Shown here one piece after another: positions 54,299 through 63,727 of a stretch of 64,000 nucleotides of DNA (position 1 is its first letter; the number at the start of each line of letters is the position of its first letter). Below the pieces are notes generated by a model. That model ran no database searches, was not told the DNA's origin, and saw nothing but the letters and a program-made list of their open reading frames with translations. A program made the position numbers and the translations under genes. Origin of the DNA: JAJTFW01 sp903922455 (lineage in GTDB: Bacteria > Bacteroidota > Bacteroidia > AKYH767-A > OLB10); contig CALQEU020000010.1 of assembly GCA_943329665.2 (NCBI GenBank), positions 1 to 64,000 of the forward strand, written 5' to 3'.

Positions 54299-57223
54299 AT
54301 GTATTCAATAAAAATTCTCTTCCTTCTCAATTTATTATTTTTCATTCCTCCTAGTTACGCGCAGGATTTATCAAAATACGCTGATCCCATGACCGGCACA
54401 GGTGGCGTTGGACACACCTACCCTGGAGCTACTTTGCCGCACGGAATGGTGCAACTGAGTCCCGATACACGCCGTGATGGAAGCTGGGAAGGATGCGCTG
54501 GATATTATTATGCGGATACACTCATCTACGGATTTACACACACTCATTTGAGCGGTACTGGTTGTTCCGATTATGGTGATATTTTATTGATGCCTGGTCA
54601 AGGGAAACATTCTTTTGTTCCAACGGAATATGGATCGAAGTACAATCACGCAACAGAAAAAGCATCTCCCGGATTTTATGAAGTGCAGTTAGCAGACGAT
54701 AATATTAAAGTAGAGTTAACAACGAGTCTCCGAGCTGGATTTCATAAGTATGTGTATTCAAGTTCAGAAAACCAATTTGTGATTCTTGATTTGCAACATC
54801 GTGATAAAACATTGCGTTCTGAATTGACTTATGTAAACGATCATGTGATTGAGGGATATCGTCGAAGCGAAGCTTGGGCAAAAGATCAGTTCGTTTTTTT
54901 CTCGATTGAATTTTCTAAACCCATTAGTAGCGTTTCTTTGAAAGGCTTTGTTGAGAAAATGATTTTAGGAAGAACAATCGATCATGACGAACTTTGTGCT
55001 GCGATCCATTTTGAGAATAATGCTTCGGATAAGAGTAATACACTTTTGGTGAAAGTAGGAATCTCTACTGCGGATGCAGAAGGCGCTCGTAAGAACAGAG
55101 AAGCTGAAATTCCTGACTGGAATTTTGAAAAAGTAAAGAGTGATGCTAAGGCAATGTGGAATAAAGAACTTTCTAAAATTGTCGTCTTTGGAAAGTCAGA
55201 TAGAGATAAAACCAATTTCTATACATCCTTGTATCATACGATGATTGTGCCCAATATTATTTCGGATGTAGATGGACGTTATCGTGGACGTGATAATACC
55301 GTTCATAACGGCGATGGATTTACGCATTATACCGTTTTTAGTTTGTGGGATACATTTAGAGCCGCTCATCCACTCTATAATTTAATTGACAGAAGTAGAA
55401 GTTTGGATTATATTAAGTCTATGCTGAATCAATATCAATTAGGTGGTCGACTCCCTGTTTGGGAATTAGGAGCTAATGAAACTGATTGCATGATTGGGTA
55501 TCATAGCGTTTCTTTAATTGCAGATGCATTAATAAAAGGTGTAAGCAACTTTGATACATCCTATGCTTATGAAGCCATGAATAAAAGTGCATCATGGAAT
55601 CATTTGGGGTTGCCACAATATATGGAACATGGTTATCTTGCAGTAGAAGATGAACATGAATCGGTTTCTAAAACACTAGAGTATGCCTACGATGATTGGT
55701 GTATTTCAGAAGTAGCACGTATGCTTGGTAAAGGTGTAGAGCAGCAAGCGTATTTGCGCCGCGCTGCATCTTATCGAAATGTTTTTGATCCCACCACGGG
55801 CTTTATGCGACCTCGTCGTAATGGTGATTTCATTCCCAATTTCGATCCGCGCGAAGTAAACAATCATTATACAGAAGCCAACTCCTGGCAGTATTCTTTC
55901 TTTGTGCCACAAGATATTCCTGGATTAATTTTCATGATGGGCGGTGATCAACAAGCAGAAGCAAAGTTGGATGGATTATTTTCGGAGAACAGTGAAACAA
56001 CCGGTCGTACGCAAGCTGATATTACAGGATTAATAGGACAATATGCACACGGGAATGAGCCAAGTCATCACATGGCGTATTTGTATGATTATATTGGGAA
56101 GCCTTATAAAACACAAAAATTAGTACGTACCATCATGGACAGTCTTTATCATAAGGGTCCGGAAGGGTTGCCAGGTAATGAAGACTGCGGACAAATGTCG
56201 GCGTGGTATGTATGGAGCGCCATGGGATTTTATCCTGTGACTCCAGGAAGTCCTTACTATGCAGTGGGAAGTCCATTGTTTGATTCGGTGCATGTAAATT
56301 TGGAAAACGGAAATCGTATCCGCATCCTGGCAAATGGAAATTCGCCAACGTCAGTGTATATACGAAGTATGAAGATGGATGGAGTTGTACTTGAGAGTAA
56401 TTTGATTGCACATGATGATTTTGTAAAGTCAAAAGAAATACTATTTGAGATGAGTGAAACACCTGAAGTTTCGCGCGGGGCTGCATCCGAAAAAAGAGGA
56501 ACCATGAATTCTCCCTATTTTTATAGAGCGCCTTTAATAAAATCAGAAGGACGAATATTTAAAGATAGTTTACTCGTCAATATTGTTTCTTTAGATGGAG
56601 CGATGATGTTGTATGGTTACAATCCCGGACTCATGATGATGGGCGAATATTACCGTAAACCATTTTACATTTATGAAAGCACAACGCTCTATGCGCAATG
56701 CGGCGATCAGAAAGGAAAGAGTGGTGTTACGCAAGCTTCCTTTTTTAAATTACCAAATAGTTGGAGTGTACTATTGCACAGCACTCCCGGTAAGCAGTAC
56801 TCAGCAGAAGGACCCATCTCTATGATTGATGGAATTCATGGAACGGAGAACTGGAGAAAGGGAGATTGGCATGGCTATCAATCCCAAGATATGGATGTTG
56901 AAATTCAAATGGAGAAAGAACAAAAAATATCCAGCGTGAATGTTGGCTTTTTACAAGACACTCGCTCTTGGATTTTAATGCCCACTAAAATGAATGTAGA
57001 AGTTTCGATAGATGGAAAGTCATGGAAGAAGATGGGTGAGGTTGTGAATCAGGTTCCAGATACTAATATGGTAGTGAATACTCAAATACTCACAGCTAAA
57101 TTCCCTCCAGTGAAAGCAAAGTATGTGCGCATAAAAGCAAAAAATTACGGTGTATTACCCAAGTGGCATCAAGGTGCAGGTTATGATGCGTATATTTTTT
57201 GTGATGAGATTGAGGTAAAATAA
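54299..57223 (+). CDS. GH92 alpha-mannosidase, secreted
   Basis: 974 residues with a signal peptide (MYSIKILFLLNLLFFIPPSYAQ). GH92 features in order: DPMTGTGGVGHTYPGATLPHGM, FTHTHLSGTGC, SLWDTFRAAHPLY, ANETDCMIGYHSV, the catalytic region AHGNEPSHHMAYLYDYIGKP (Glu at 587) and GNEDCGQMSAWYVWSAMGFYPV. A C-terminal discoidin-like domain (about 840-974, ending in AKYVRIKAKN) probably binds carbohydrate. GH92 enzymes are calcium-dependent exo-alpha-mannosidases acting on mannose in N-glycans (family knowledge). It lies between the beta-mannosidase and the glycosylasparaginase genes. Confidence 0.95.
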   Translation: MYSIKILFLLNLLFFIPPSYAQDLSKYADPMTGTGGVGHTYPGATLPHGMVQLSPDTRRDGSWEGCAGYYYADTLIYGFTHTHLSGTGCSDYGDILLMPGQGKHSFVPTEYGSKYNHATEKASPGFYEVQLADDNIKVELTTSLRAGFHKYVYSSSENQFVILDLQHRDKTLRSELTYVNDHVIEGYRRSEAWAKDQFVFFSIEFSKPISSVSLKGFVEKMILGRTIDHDELCAAIHFENNASDKSNTLLVKVGISTADAEGARKNREAEIPDWNFEKVKSDAKAMWNKELSKIVVFGKSDRDKTNFYTSLYHTMIVPNIISDVDGRYRGRDNTVHNGDGFTHYTVFSLWDTFRAAHPLYNLIDRSRSLDYIKSMLNQYQLGGRLPVWELGANETDCMIGYHSVSLIADALIKGVSNFDTSYAYEAMNKSASWNHLGLPQYMEHGYLAVEDEHESVSKTLEYAYDDWCISEVARMLGKGVEQQAYLRRAASYRNVFDPTTGFMRPRRNGDFIPNFDPREVNNHYTEANSWQYSFFVPQDIPGLIFMMGGDQQAEAKLDGLFSENSETTGRTQADITGLIGQYAHGNEPSHHMAYLYDYIGKPYKTQKLVRTIMDSLYHKGPEGLPGNEDCGQMSAWYVWSAMGFYPVTPGSPYYAVGSPLFDSVHVNLENGNRIRILANGNSPTSVYIRSMKMDGVVLESNLIAHDDFVKSKEILFEMSETPEVSRGAASEKRGTMNSPYFYRAPLIKSEGRIFKDSLLVNIVSLDGAMMLYGYNPGLMMMGEYYRKPFYIYESTTLYAQCGDQKGKSGVTQASFFKLPNSWSVLLHSTPGKQYSAEGPISMIDGIHGTENWRKGDWHGYQSQDMDVEIQMEKEQKISSVNVGFLQDTRSWILMPTKMNVEVSIDGKSWKKMGEVVNQVPDTNMVVNTQILTAKFPPVKAKYVRIKAKNYGVLPKWHQGAGYDAYIFCDEIEVK

Positions 57224-57271
57224 TTTAGACATAAAAATTCTTAGTTAATTATTAAAAGTACATAAGTGAAT

Positions 57272-58282
57272 ATGATCAATCGTAGAAAATTTATACGACA
57301 TTCCGTTTTATCTACAGGAGCAATTTTACTTGCTCAAAATTTAAACGCACGAGAACCTTCTCCCAATAGTTTTCCGCTCGTGATTTCAACGTGGGCACCC
57401 AATGTGAAAGCCAATAAAGCAGCATGGGAAGTATTATCAAAAGGAGGTCGTGCGCTCGACGCTGTAGAGAAAGGTGTAATGGTTACCGAAGCAGATCCTG
57501 AAGATACAAGTGTTGGATATGGCGGTTTACCAGACAGAGATGGAAATGTTACCTTAGATGCATGCATCATGGATGAATTGGGTGGATGTGGTTCAGTAAT
57601 GTGCATTGAAAACATGATGCATCCTGTTTCAGTTGCGCGATTGGTAATGGAAAAAACACCGCACGTAGTATTAGTTGGCAGAGGTGCTTTTGAATTTGCA
57701 TTGAAGAATGGATTTAAAAAGGAAAATTTATTGACTCCTAATTCGGAAAAAATTTGGAAGGAGTGGTTGAAAACGAGTAAGTATGATCCGATGGAAACGA
57801 TGAAGCACATGAAAGAAAAGCGTGCTCCAGGTTCTATTGACAATCATGATACCATCGGAATGCTTGCTATGGATGTGAATGGAAATATGTCGGGCGCATG
57901 TTCTACCAGCGGAATGGCATTTAAGATGAAAGGAAGAGTAGGCGATTCTCCAATTATTGGAGCCGGATTGTTTGTAGATAATGAAATAGGAGCGGCAACT
58001 GCAACTGGTGTAGGAGAAGAAGTAATTCGTATTTGTGGTTCTCATACTGTTGTAGAAGCGATGCGCTATGGAAAATCTCCGATGGAAGCTTGTAAATTGG
58101 CAGTGGAAAGAATGCACAAATTGCGAAAAAATAATTTGAACGATATGCAGATTGGTTTCATCGCTGTAAATAAGAGCGGAGAAATAGGCGCTTTTGCATT
58201 AAGAGAAGGCTTTACCTACACCTATCGACTCGGCGACGGAATTGATGTGATCAAATCAGCTGACTTTTTAATGAAGAAGTAA
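57272..58282 (+). CDS. N4-(beta-N-acetylglucosaminyl)-L-asparaginase, Tat-exported
   Basis: Ntn-hydrolase of about 336 residues that splits the bond between GlcNAc and Asn, the last step of N-glycan removal. The ATG at 57272 is preferred over an in-frame GTG at 57266. A twin-arginine signal (NRRKFIRHSVLSTGAILLAQ) suggests export by Tat. The autocleavage site is clear: NHDTIGMLAMD, with the new N-terminal Thr at T194, followed by GACSTSGMAFKMKGRVGDSPIIGAG. The length matches glycosylasparaginases of other bacteria. It lies 48 bp after the GH92 gene and 78 bp before cutC. Confidence 0.93.
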   Translation: MINRRKFIRHSVLSTGAILLAQNLNAREPSPNSFPLVISTWAPNVKANKAAWEVLSKGGRALDAVEKGVMVTEADPEDTSVGYGGLPDRDGNVTLDACIMDELGGCGSVMCIENMMHPVSVARLVMEKTPHVVLVGRGAFEFALKNGFKKENLLTPNSEKIWKEWLKTSKYDPMETMKHMKEKRAPGSIDNHDTIGMLAMDVNGNMSGACSTSGMAFKMKGRVGDSPIIGAGLFVDNEIGAATATGVGEEVIRICGSHTVVEAMRYGKSPMEACKLAVERMHKLRKNNLNDMQIGFIAVNKSGEIGAFALREGFTYTYRLGDGIDVIKSADFLMKK

Positions 58283-58360
58283 ATCCGCGCTAATCCTAAT
58301 AATCCGTTTTATCTGCGTTCCCCTATATCATCCTGGCTAAATAATCTAATAAAAAAGTAG

Positions 58361-59041
58361 ATGCTTCTAGAACTCGCTACATTCAATATTGAATCTGTGC
58401 ACATAGCGGTTGCTGCAGGCGTAAATCGTCTGGAGCTGTGCGAGGATTACACTTGTGGAGGCGTCACTCCTTCTTTAAATTATTTTAACGAAGCACGAAA
58501 ATTATTTCATGATAAAATTTTTGTAATGATTCGTCCTCGACCTGGGACATTTGTTTATTCCGAAGAAGAGTTTGAAAAAATGTTGCGAAGTTTAGAAATG
58601 TTTATAGAATTGGGTGCAGATGGTTTTGTAGGTGGGTTTATGAACGAAGATCAGACAATCAATAAAAATCAACTTGGAAATTTTTTAATTGAATGTCAAC
58701 CTTTACCATTTACATTTCATCGGGCCTTTGATCAAGTTCGTGATTGGAAATTAGGTCTCGATATTTTATTAAAATATGGTTGTGAGCGTGTACTTACATC
58801 AGGCGATGGAAAAACTGCCGAGGAAGGAATGGTTCGACTCAAGGAAATGATCGAATATGTAAAAGGAGAATTGATGATACTTCCTGGTGGTGGAATTCGT
58901 TCTTCTAATCTTGAAAGCATGTTGGATGCTTGTCAGCCTGAAGAGATTCATACTGCTGGAATCACACAAGAAAATTTGCTGAATGGAAAATTTATTGCTG
59001 ATGAAAGTGAATTGCGAAAGATGTTGGAAATGATGAAATAG
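58361..59041 (+). CDS. cutC: CutC-family TIM-barrel protein
   Basis: 226-residue CutC homologue. Family hallmarks are LLELATFNIESVHIAVAAGVNRLELCEDY, GGVTPSLNYF, VMIRPRPGTFVYS, DGFVGGFM, PFTFHRAFDQVRD, VLTSGDGKTAEEG and LPGGGIRSSNLE. CutC was first linked to copper tolerance, but its TIM-barrel fold and poor conservation of metal sites have left its role uncertain (family knowledge). Here it is the last gene of an N-glycan cluster, directly after the GlcNAc-Asn amidase, which suggests a carbohydrate-related role (inference). The 78-bp spacer before it contains AATCCGTTTTATCTGCGTTC-like text that I recall from other Bacteroidota intergenic repeats. Confidence 0.92.
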   Translation: MLLELATFNIESVHIAVAAGVNRLELCEDYTCGGVTPSLNYFNEARKLFHDKIFVMIRPRPGTFVYSEEEFEKMLRSLEMFIELGADGFVGGFMNEDQTINKNQLGNFLIECQPLPFTFHRAFDQVRDWKLGLDILLKYGCERVLTSGDGKTAEEGMVRLKEMIEYVKGELMILPGGGIRSSNLESMLDACQPEEIHTAGITQENLLNGKFIADESELRKMLEMMK

Positions 59042-59105
59042 AAATTGTTTGTGTTGATTTAAATTTTTGTAGATCTTGCATCTGGTGAAAACTTTCAAAT
59101 TAAAA

Positions 59106-59744
59106 TTAACTATGTATATATAATAAACTCCCTGGCTTTAATAGTTGAAGTGCTTTTTTCATATCTTCTTTTGATAGCGCAGGACATCCATAACTTCTTC
59201 CACAGCGACCATTGTCTTCGATGAACGCTTCACTTACATAATCGGCTGCATGCATAATGATTTCACGTTCTCTTGCTTTGTCATTAATTCCTTTTTCAAG
59301 TCCATCTAACGCTAATGAGGTACCGTGTTTTGGTGATTCAAAAGATTCTTCAATCAGATAAAATCCTTTGCTACTCATGTGCGATGACATTTTATTTGAA
59401 AATTGTGTAACAAAATTGTCACCCGAATTTTTTCCGTGCGCCACCCATGTTTGCAAAATGATTTCTTTTTTGATTAAGTCTATAATGTAAAATCGTTGCT
59501 GATCGGATGGTTTTGAAAAATCAGCAATTGCCATCATCTCTGCGTAGGGATTCCATTTTTGAACACCAGCATACCCTTTCATAAAGGCACCGCGATCAAT
59601 ACAATCACTCAAGGGTTCAAAAATGATTTCTGCTTCGCTTCTTATTTCATTCGACTTTGAAGGTTCATTCGTGAATGCAACACTTCCATCTCCTCCAAAA
59701 AGAAACGATTGAACATACACGAAGAGTTGAATGATGAATAGCAT
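59106..59744 (-). CDS. L,D-transpeptidase-fold (YkuD_2-like) secreted protein
   Basis: 212 residues with an N-terminal signal-like hydrophobic stretch (MLFIIQLFVYVQSFLFGG). The catalytic region is the YkuD_2 type: WVAHGKNSGDNFVTQFSN, SSKGFYLIEE, IIMHAADYVSE (His about 167) and GRSYGCPAL (Cys 187). It belongs to the murein L,D-transpeptidase catalytic-domain family common in Bacteroidota, probably acting on peptidoglycan or related amides in the periplasm. It is monocistronic and convergent with cutC. Confidence 0.88.
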   Translation of the reverse strand: MLFIIQLFVYVQSFLFGGDGSVAFTNEPSKSNEIRSEAEIIFEPLSDCIDRGAFMKGYAGVQKWNPYAEMMAIADFSKPSDQQRFYIIDLIKKEIILQTWVAHGKNSGDNFVTQFSNKMSSHMSSKGFYLIEESFESPKHGTSLALDGLEKGINDKAREREIIMHAADYVSEAFIEDNGRCGRSYGCPALSKEDMKKALQLLKPGSLLYIHS

Positions 59745-60115
59745 AGTTGTGGCAATTTTCTTCTTTAACGCTAAATAGAAATTTATGTTTAGTATTCAAT
59801 TAGGAATTGAATGGGAAGTTAATGCAAAGATACAAACGAAAAGATTCAGTTTTTATTTAAAATTCGATTATTCCTGCAATCATTAAATTAAGAATATTCA
59901 TTTGTTTAACTTATAAGTTATTGCAATTTAAGTTATAACAAACAAAATAATGTTTCCTTAATCACTGTACTTATTAAATGAAAAGACAAAAGTCAGCAGG
60001 GTTTGCATTAATTGTTCAAGACAATTTCAATGTTTATTTATTCAAATAATTCAAAAAAAAGAGCAGGATTTCAAGTGATATTATTTTATAAAATAGTTTT
60101 AATTAAATGATAATT
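59745..60115. other. AT-rich intergenic region
   Basis: 371 bases between two minus-strand genes, holding the promoter of the L,D-transpeptidase-fold gene and the 3' end of the helicase transcript. It contains a 12-bp palindrome AACTTATAAGTT (59908-59919) followed by the related AAGTTATAAC. No RNA gene or terminator with a GC stem was seen. Confidence 0.5.
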
Positions 60116-61345
60116 TTAACTTTTCGGTTGGCGATTATTCGACGATGCATTATTTCCTTTTGATGCGGGCTTTCGTTGCGGCCTTTTACTTCTAGTTGTG
60201 GAATTAAATTCAGGGGATAACCCAATATGTTCGGGGAGCGGTGATGGTGTTAATGGTTTGCCAATTAATTTTTCAATGCGTTGAAATCGTTGAAAATCAT
60301 TTTGAGTGATTAAGGTAATAGCTACTCCCGATTCTTCTGCACGCGCAGTTCTGCCGATACGATGTATGTAATCTTCTGGGTCATGCGGTGCGTCGTAATT
60401 GATGACTAAACTCACCCCTTCCACATCAATCCCGCGTGACAATACATCAGTACCCACCAACACACGAATGCTTCTGCTTTTAAAATTACGCATCAATTCC
60501 TCTCTTTCTTTTTGCTCTAAGTCGGAATGAAAAGCGGAAGCTTTCACACCTGCTTTTTTCAAATCAGTATTTAGCTTTTTAGTATTTTCTTTTGAAGAAG
60601 AAAAAATGATGATGGATTCGTAAGCAGGATTTTTTAAAATGTCAATGGTCATGGGAAGTTTTTGGTCCATGTTAACAAAATAAAATTCCTGATGTATTTT
60701 TTCTGCAGGTTGTGATGTCGCTAAACTAATTTGCTTTGGATTTCTTAATATTTTACTCGCAATGGTTTGAATCTTTTGAGGCATGGTTGCAGAGAAAAGC
60801 AATGTTTGATGTTTTGCAGGCAACATTTTGATGATACGAAGTATATCGTCGTAAAAACCCATGTCGAGCATGCGATCCGCTTCGTCTAAAATAAGATGTT
60901 GTAAATAACCAAAGTTCACATCATCAGAAGCCATCATCGAAAGCAATCGACCTGGAGTTGCAATGATAATATCGGCGCCTTCACGTAATGCGCGTTTTTG
61001 CTGTTCCCAGATCATCCCATCTCCACCACCATAAATGGGAATAGAACTTACTTGTAAAAAATAACTGAAGCCTTCTATTTGTTGGTCTATTTGCTGAGCT
61101 AATTCCCGTGTAGGGGCTATGATTAATGTGTTCAGATGGCTGTGATCGGAGCGAGCAATTCTGTCTAATATAGGAAGTACATAAGCTGCTGTTTTTCCTG
61201 TTCCTGTTTGTGCACACGCAATTAAATCATGCCCTTCCTGTATAATAGGAATTGCCATCTCTTGTATGGGCGTTGGCTTATTGAAGCCCATGGCGTCGAG
61301 GCCATTTTGAAGTTCTGATGTGAAACCGAAGTCGGTAAAATTCAT
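60116..61345 (-). CDS. rhlE: DEAD-box RNA helicase, RhlE-like
   Basis: 409-residue ATP-dependent RNA helicase. All DEAD-box motifs are in order: F at Q motif (FGFTSELQNGLDAMGFNKPTPIQ), AQTGTGKT, PTRELAQQ, TPGRLL, DEAD (LDEADRMLDMGF), SAT, then domain 2 with IIFSSSKENTKKLN, VLVGTDVLSRGIDVEGVSLV and HRIGRTAR. A short basic, Ser/Asn-rich C-terminal tail (RSKRPQRKPASKGNN) probably binds RNA. It works in ribosome biogenesis or RNA decay. Monocistronic. Confidence 0.95.
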   Translation of the reverse strand: MNFTDFGFTSELQNGLDAMGFNKPTPIQEMAIPIIQEGHDLIACAQTGTGKTAAYVLPILDRIARSDHSHLNTLIIAPTRELAQQIDQQIEGFSYFLQVSSIPIYGGGDGMIWEQQKRALREGADIIIATPGRLLSMMASDDVNFGYLQHLILDEADRMLDMGFYDDILRIIKMLPAKHQTLLFSATMPQKIQTIASKILRNPKQISLATSQPAEKIHQEFYFVNMDQKLPMTIDILKNPAYESIIIFSSSKENTKKLNTDLKKAGVKASAFHSDLEQKEREELMRNFKSRSIRVLVGTDVLSRGIDVEGVSLVINYDAPHDPEDYIHRIGRTARAEESGVAITLITQNDFQRFQRIEKLIGKPLTPSPLPEHIGLSPEFNSTTRSKRPQRKPASKGNNASSNNRQPKS

Positions 61346-61606
61346 GTTAGAGTGACCCTGTTCGGTCTTATTTTTTTGTGAAAATAGCGAAGTTTATACT
61401 AGATGATTCGATAAAAGTGAATGTAAGGTAAGAAAAGAGTTGTTCTTTTTTTCTATTTACAGCGCGGAAAATGATTATTTGAATTTAAAGTAACTGATTT
61501 ATAGTCTTGATTTTTTGAAATGCATCCTTGGAATTCAACCTATTAGAATGATTGCGGATCTAAATAAAACTTAAATAACTACTATTGTGATCAAATAAAA
61601 ATTAGA

Positions 61607-62188
61607 ATGAGTACAATAGATATATTAAAGGAAAGGAGTGACAATTCCTGTGAACTATGTAAAGCATCAAATAATCTTTCCATCTACAATGTCCCACCGC
61701 AAGGTGAATCCTATGGTGATGCTGCCATTTTCATTTGTAAAACTTGTTTAGATCAATTAGAAAAGAAGGAAGAGCTCAATACTACTCATTGGTCTTGCCT
61801 CCGCGACAGTATGTGGAGTGAAGTGATACCAGTTCAAATAGTGTCTTGGCGCATGCTGAACCGTTTGAAAAATGAGACTTGGGCTGCTGATCTCATCGAT
61901 CAGATGTATATGGATGATGATAATTTAGAATGGGCTAAAGCAACTGGTGATCATTTGGAATCGGATGCTGACGATATGCATCGCGATAGTAACGGAGTGC
62001 TTTTACGTAGTGGTGATTCAGTAACACTCATTAAATCACTTGATGTAAAAGGATCACAGATTAATGCTAAGATTGGAACTGTTGTTAAAGGCATCAAAAT
62101 AGTTTCAGAAAATTCAGAGCAAATAGAAGGGAAAATTGAAGGACAGTCCATAATTATTCTTACAAAATTTGTTAGAAAATCATCTTGA
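61607..62188 (+). CDS. phnA: PhnA/YjdM domain protein
   Basis: 193-residue protein. The N-terminal zinc-ribbon is visible (CELCKASN and FICKTC, a C-x2-C/C-x2-C pair), then the middle PQGESYGDAA and WSCLRDSMWSEVIPVQIVSW regions, and the C-terminal PhnA domain with DSNGVLLRSGDSVTLIKSLDVKGSQ and GTVVKGIKI. Despite its historical name, it is not shown to be needed for phosphonate use, and no other phn gene is here. The longer N-terminal extension is usual in Bacteroidota members. Monocistronic. Confidence 0.88.
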   Translation: MSTIDILKERSDNSCELCKASNNLSIYNVPPQGESYGDAAIFICKTCLDQLEKKEELNTTHWSCLRDSMWSEVIPVQIVSWRMLNRLKNETWAADLIDQMYMDDDNLEWAKATGDHLESDADDMHRDSNGVLLRSGDSVTLIKSLDVKGSQINAKIGTVVKGIKIVSENSEQIEGKIEGQSIIILTKFVRKSS

Positions 62189-62290
62189 TTTTTTCTTTTG
62201 TCAATATGAAGTTACGCTCTTTAATAATAAATTATATGTAAAATAGTTGGAGTCCCAACCCAAAAATTTAATCAACAATCTGTAAAAATA

Positions 62291-62322
62291 AAAAAGCCTG
62301 ATGAAATTTCATCAGGCTTTTT
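62291..62322. terminator. 32-bp palindromic bidirectional terminator
   Basis: Perfect palindrome with arms 62291-62306 and 62307-62322; a 14-bp stem with a 4-nt loop is realistic (AAAAAGCCTGATGA pairing with TCATCAGGCTTTTT). It separates the convergent phnA and S74-protein genes and has T-runs on both sides. Confidence 0.9.
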
Positions 62323-62339
62323 TATTGAATTAAATTATT

Positions 62340-63701
62340 TTATTTTGTAAGCATCAATGATTTTGAAGAAACAACATTTCCTTCAATGATCAATGAATAC
62401 GTATAGTTTCCTGCAGCAAATTCATTCGCATTTAATGTCACCTGACCATTACCTTTTCCTTTTAACACATAATCACTCACAACAACTCCTGTTACTGAAG
62501 TAATTGTTAAACGAGCATTTTTTGAATTCTCTGGTAAAAAATAGTTGATAGTTGTTGATTGATTAAATGGGTTAGGAGAATTTTGTTCTAAAATTGCGCT
62601 TGTTGGATTGCTTAAACGTTCGGCAGATGAACCATTGTTAAGTGCGGCTTCTATGGCAGCCACTTTACTTTCAAGCGCGGTTAATTGAGATTTTAATGTT
62701 TCGATTGCAGCATCTTTTGTTTCAATTTGTGCTTGCTGCTCTTGAATCGCGGCAGTTAATACTGGAATCATTCCCATGTAATTTACCACTTTTATTGAAG
62801 CTGATTGACTGATCAACGCTCCTGTTTTAGGATGAATTTTTTCAGGCAACGTTACATCTTGCACTAAGTTTGGAAATTGCTCTTGTAAATTAGCAGCCAT
62901 AAATCCAGTTTGTAAATCAGATGGTAAATACAAGTTTGGATATTCTGAAGTACGGAAATTATAAGTAGCTGTTTCTAATTTATTCAACTTAGATAATACA
63001 GAGCCTAATGGTTGTACATTGCTTTTTAAACGTGCATCTGAAGGAGTAAAATATCTCCATGCTAATACATTTCCTTGAAAATATCCTGCGAAGTCAACTG
63101 GAGATGTTGCTGTAGATGTATCCGTAGCAATTCCCCAAATAGATATATTTTGTGTTGCCGATTGTGAAATGCCAAAAATACCATTACCAACATTTCCGCC
63201 GATTGTTTGCCCCCATGTGCCTGTAGGATCAACGAGTGCACCTGGTGCATATGAACTAAAACCTAGTACACCAATGTTTCCATCACCTTCCACACCAACA
63301 CCATTTCCAAAACCATTTATGCCAACGAAATTTCCGTTTGCAACTAGACCAATTCCGCCAGTGTCACTAGTAACAGAAGCAATATTTAATCCAATTACAT
63401 CTGCTGAGCCTGCATATTTTCCTAAAATTGAAACAACAGGGTCTATAGCGGTAGTAGATCCTATAATATCTAATCTTGAAACAGGAGCAGCATTTCCGAT
63501 TCCAATTTTACCACTACTCGATACAACCATTCGCGTAACATTATTCGTTTTAATTTTTAAGGTTTTTGCATCCGATGTACCAATGTAGTTGGTTGAAGTT
63601 GTACCAGCATTACCATTTAAATTCCACGATTGTGCATTCACTTGTTGAGTTGCCACTGTAATTAACACAGCTAAGCCACAAAGTAATTTTACTTTTTTCA
63701 T
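62340..63701 (-). CDS. Secreted tail-fibre-like protein with S74 chaperone domain and T9SS type A sorting tail
   Basis: 453 residues. After a signal peptide (MKKVKLLCGLAVLITVATQQ) comes a glycine/serine-rich beta region (about 30-210, with KIGIGNAAPVSRLDI). An S74/endosialidase-chaperone domain follows (about 218-310: TPSDARLKSNVQPLGSVL, LPSDLQTGFMAANLQEQFP), then a coiled coil (IQEQQAQIETKDAAIETL) and a T9SS type A tail (about 370-453: LEQNSPNPFNQSTTINYFLP ... AAGNYTYSLIIEG). S74 domains normally help trimeric fibres fold and may cleave themselves off; here the sorting signal lies on the far side of that domain. A good promoter lies upstream (63728-63757). Confidence 0.92.
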   Translation of the reverse strand: MKKVKLLCGLAVLITVATQQVNAQSWNLNGNAGTTSTNYIGTSDAKTLKIKTNNVTRMVVSSSGKIGIGNAAPVSRLDIIGSTTAIDPVVSILGKYAGSADVIGLNIASVTSDTGGIGLVANGNFVGINGFGNGVGVEGDGNIGVLGFSSYAPGALVDPTGTWGQTIGGNVGNGIFGISQSATQNISIWGIATDTSTATSPVDFAGYFQGNVLAWRYFTPSDARLKSNVQPLGSVLSKLNKLETATYNFRTSEYPNLYLPSDLQTGFMAANLQEQFPNLVQDVTLPEKIHPKTGALISQSASIKVVNYMGMIPVLTAAIQEQQAQIETKDAAIETLKSQLTALESKVAAIEAALNNGSSAERLSNPTSAILEQNSPNPFNQSTTINYFLPENSKNARLTITSVTGVVVSDYVLKGKGNGQVTLNANEFAAGNYTYSLIIEGNVVSSKSLMLTK

Positions 63702-63727
63702 TTGATTTGGGTTTTAGATTAATAGCC

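Noticed and set aside
58283..58360. ATCCGCGCTAATCC / CCGTTTTATCTGCGTTC text before cutC, resembling a dispersed intergenic repeat known to me from other Bacteroidota
   Set aside because: Only one copy in the window, so repeat status cannot be supported here.
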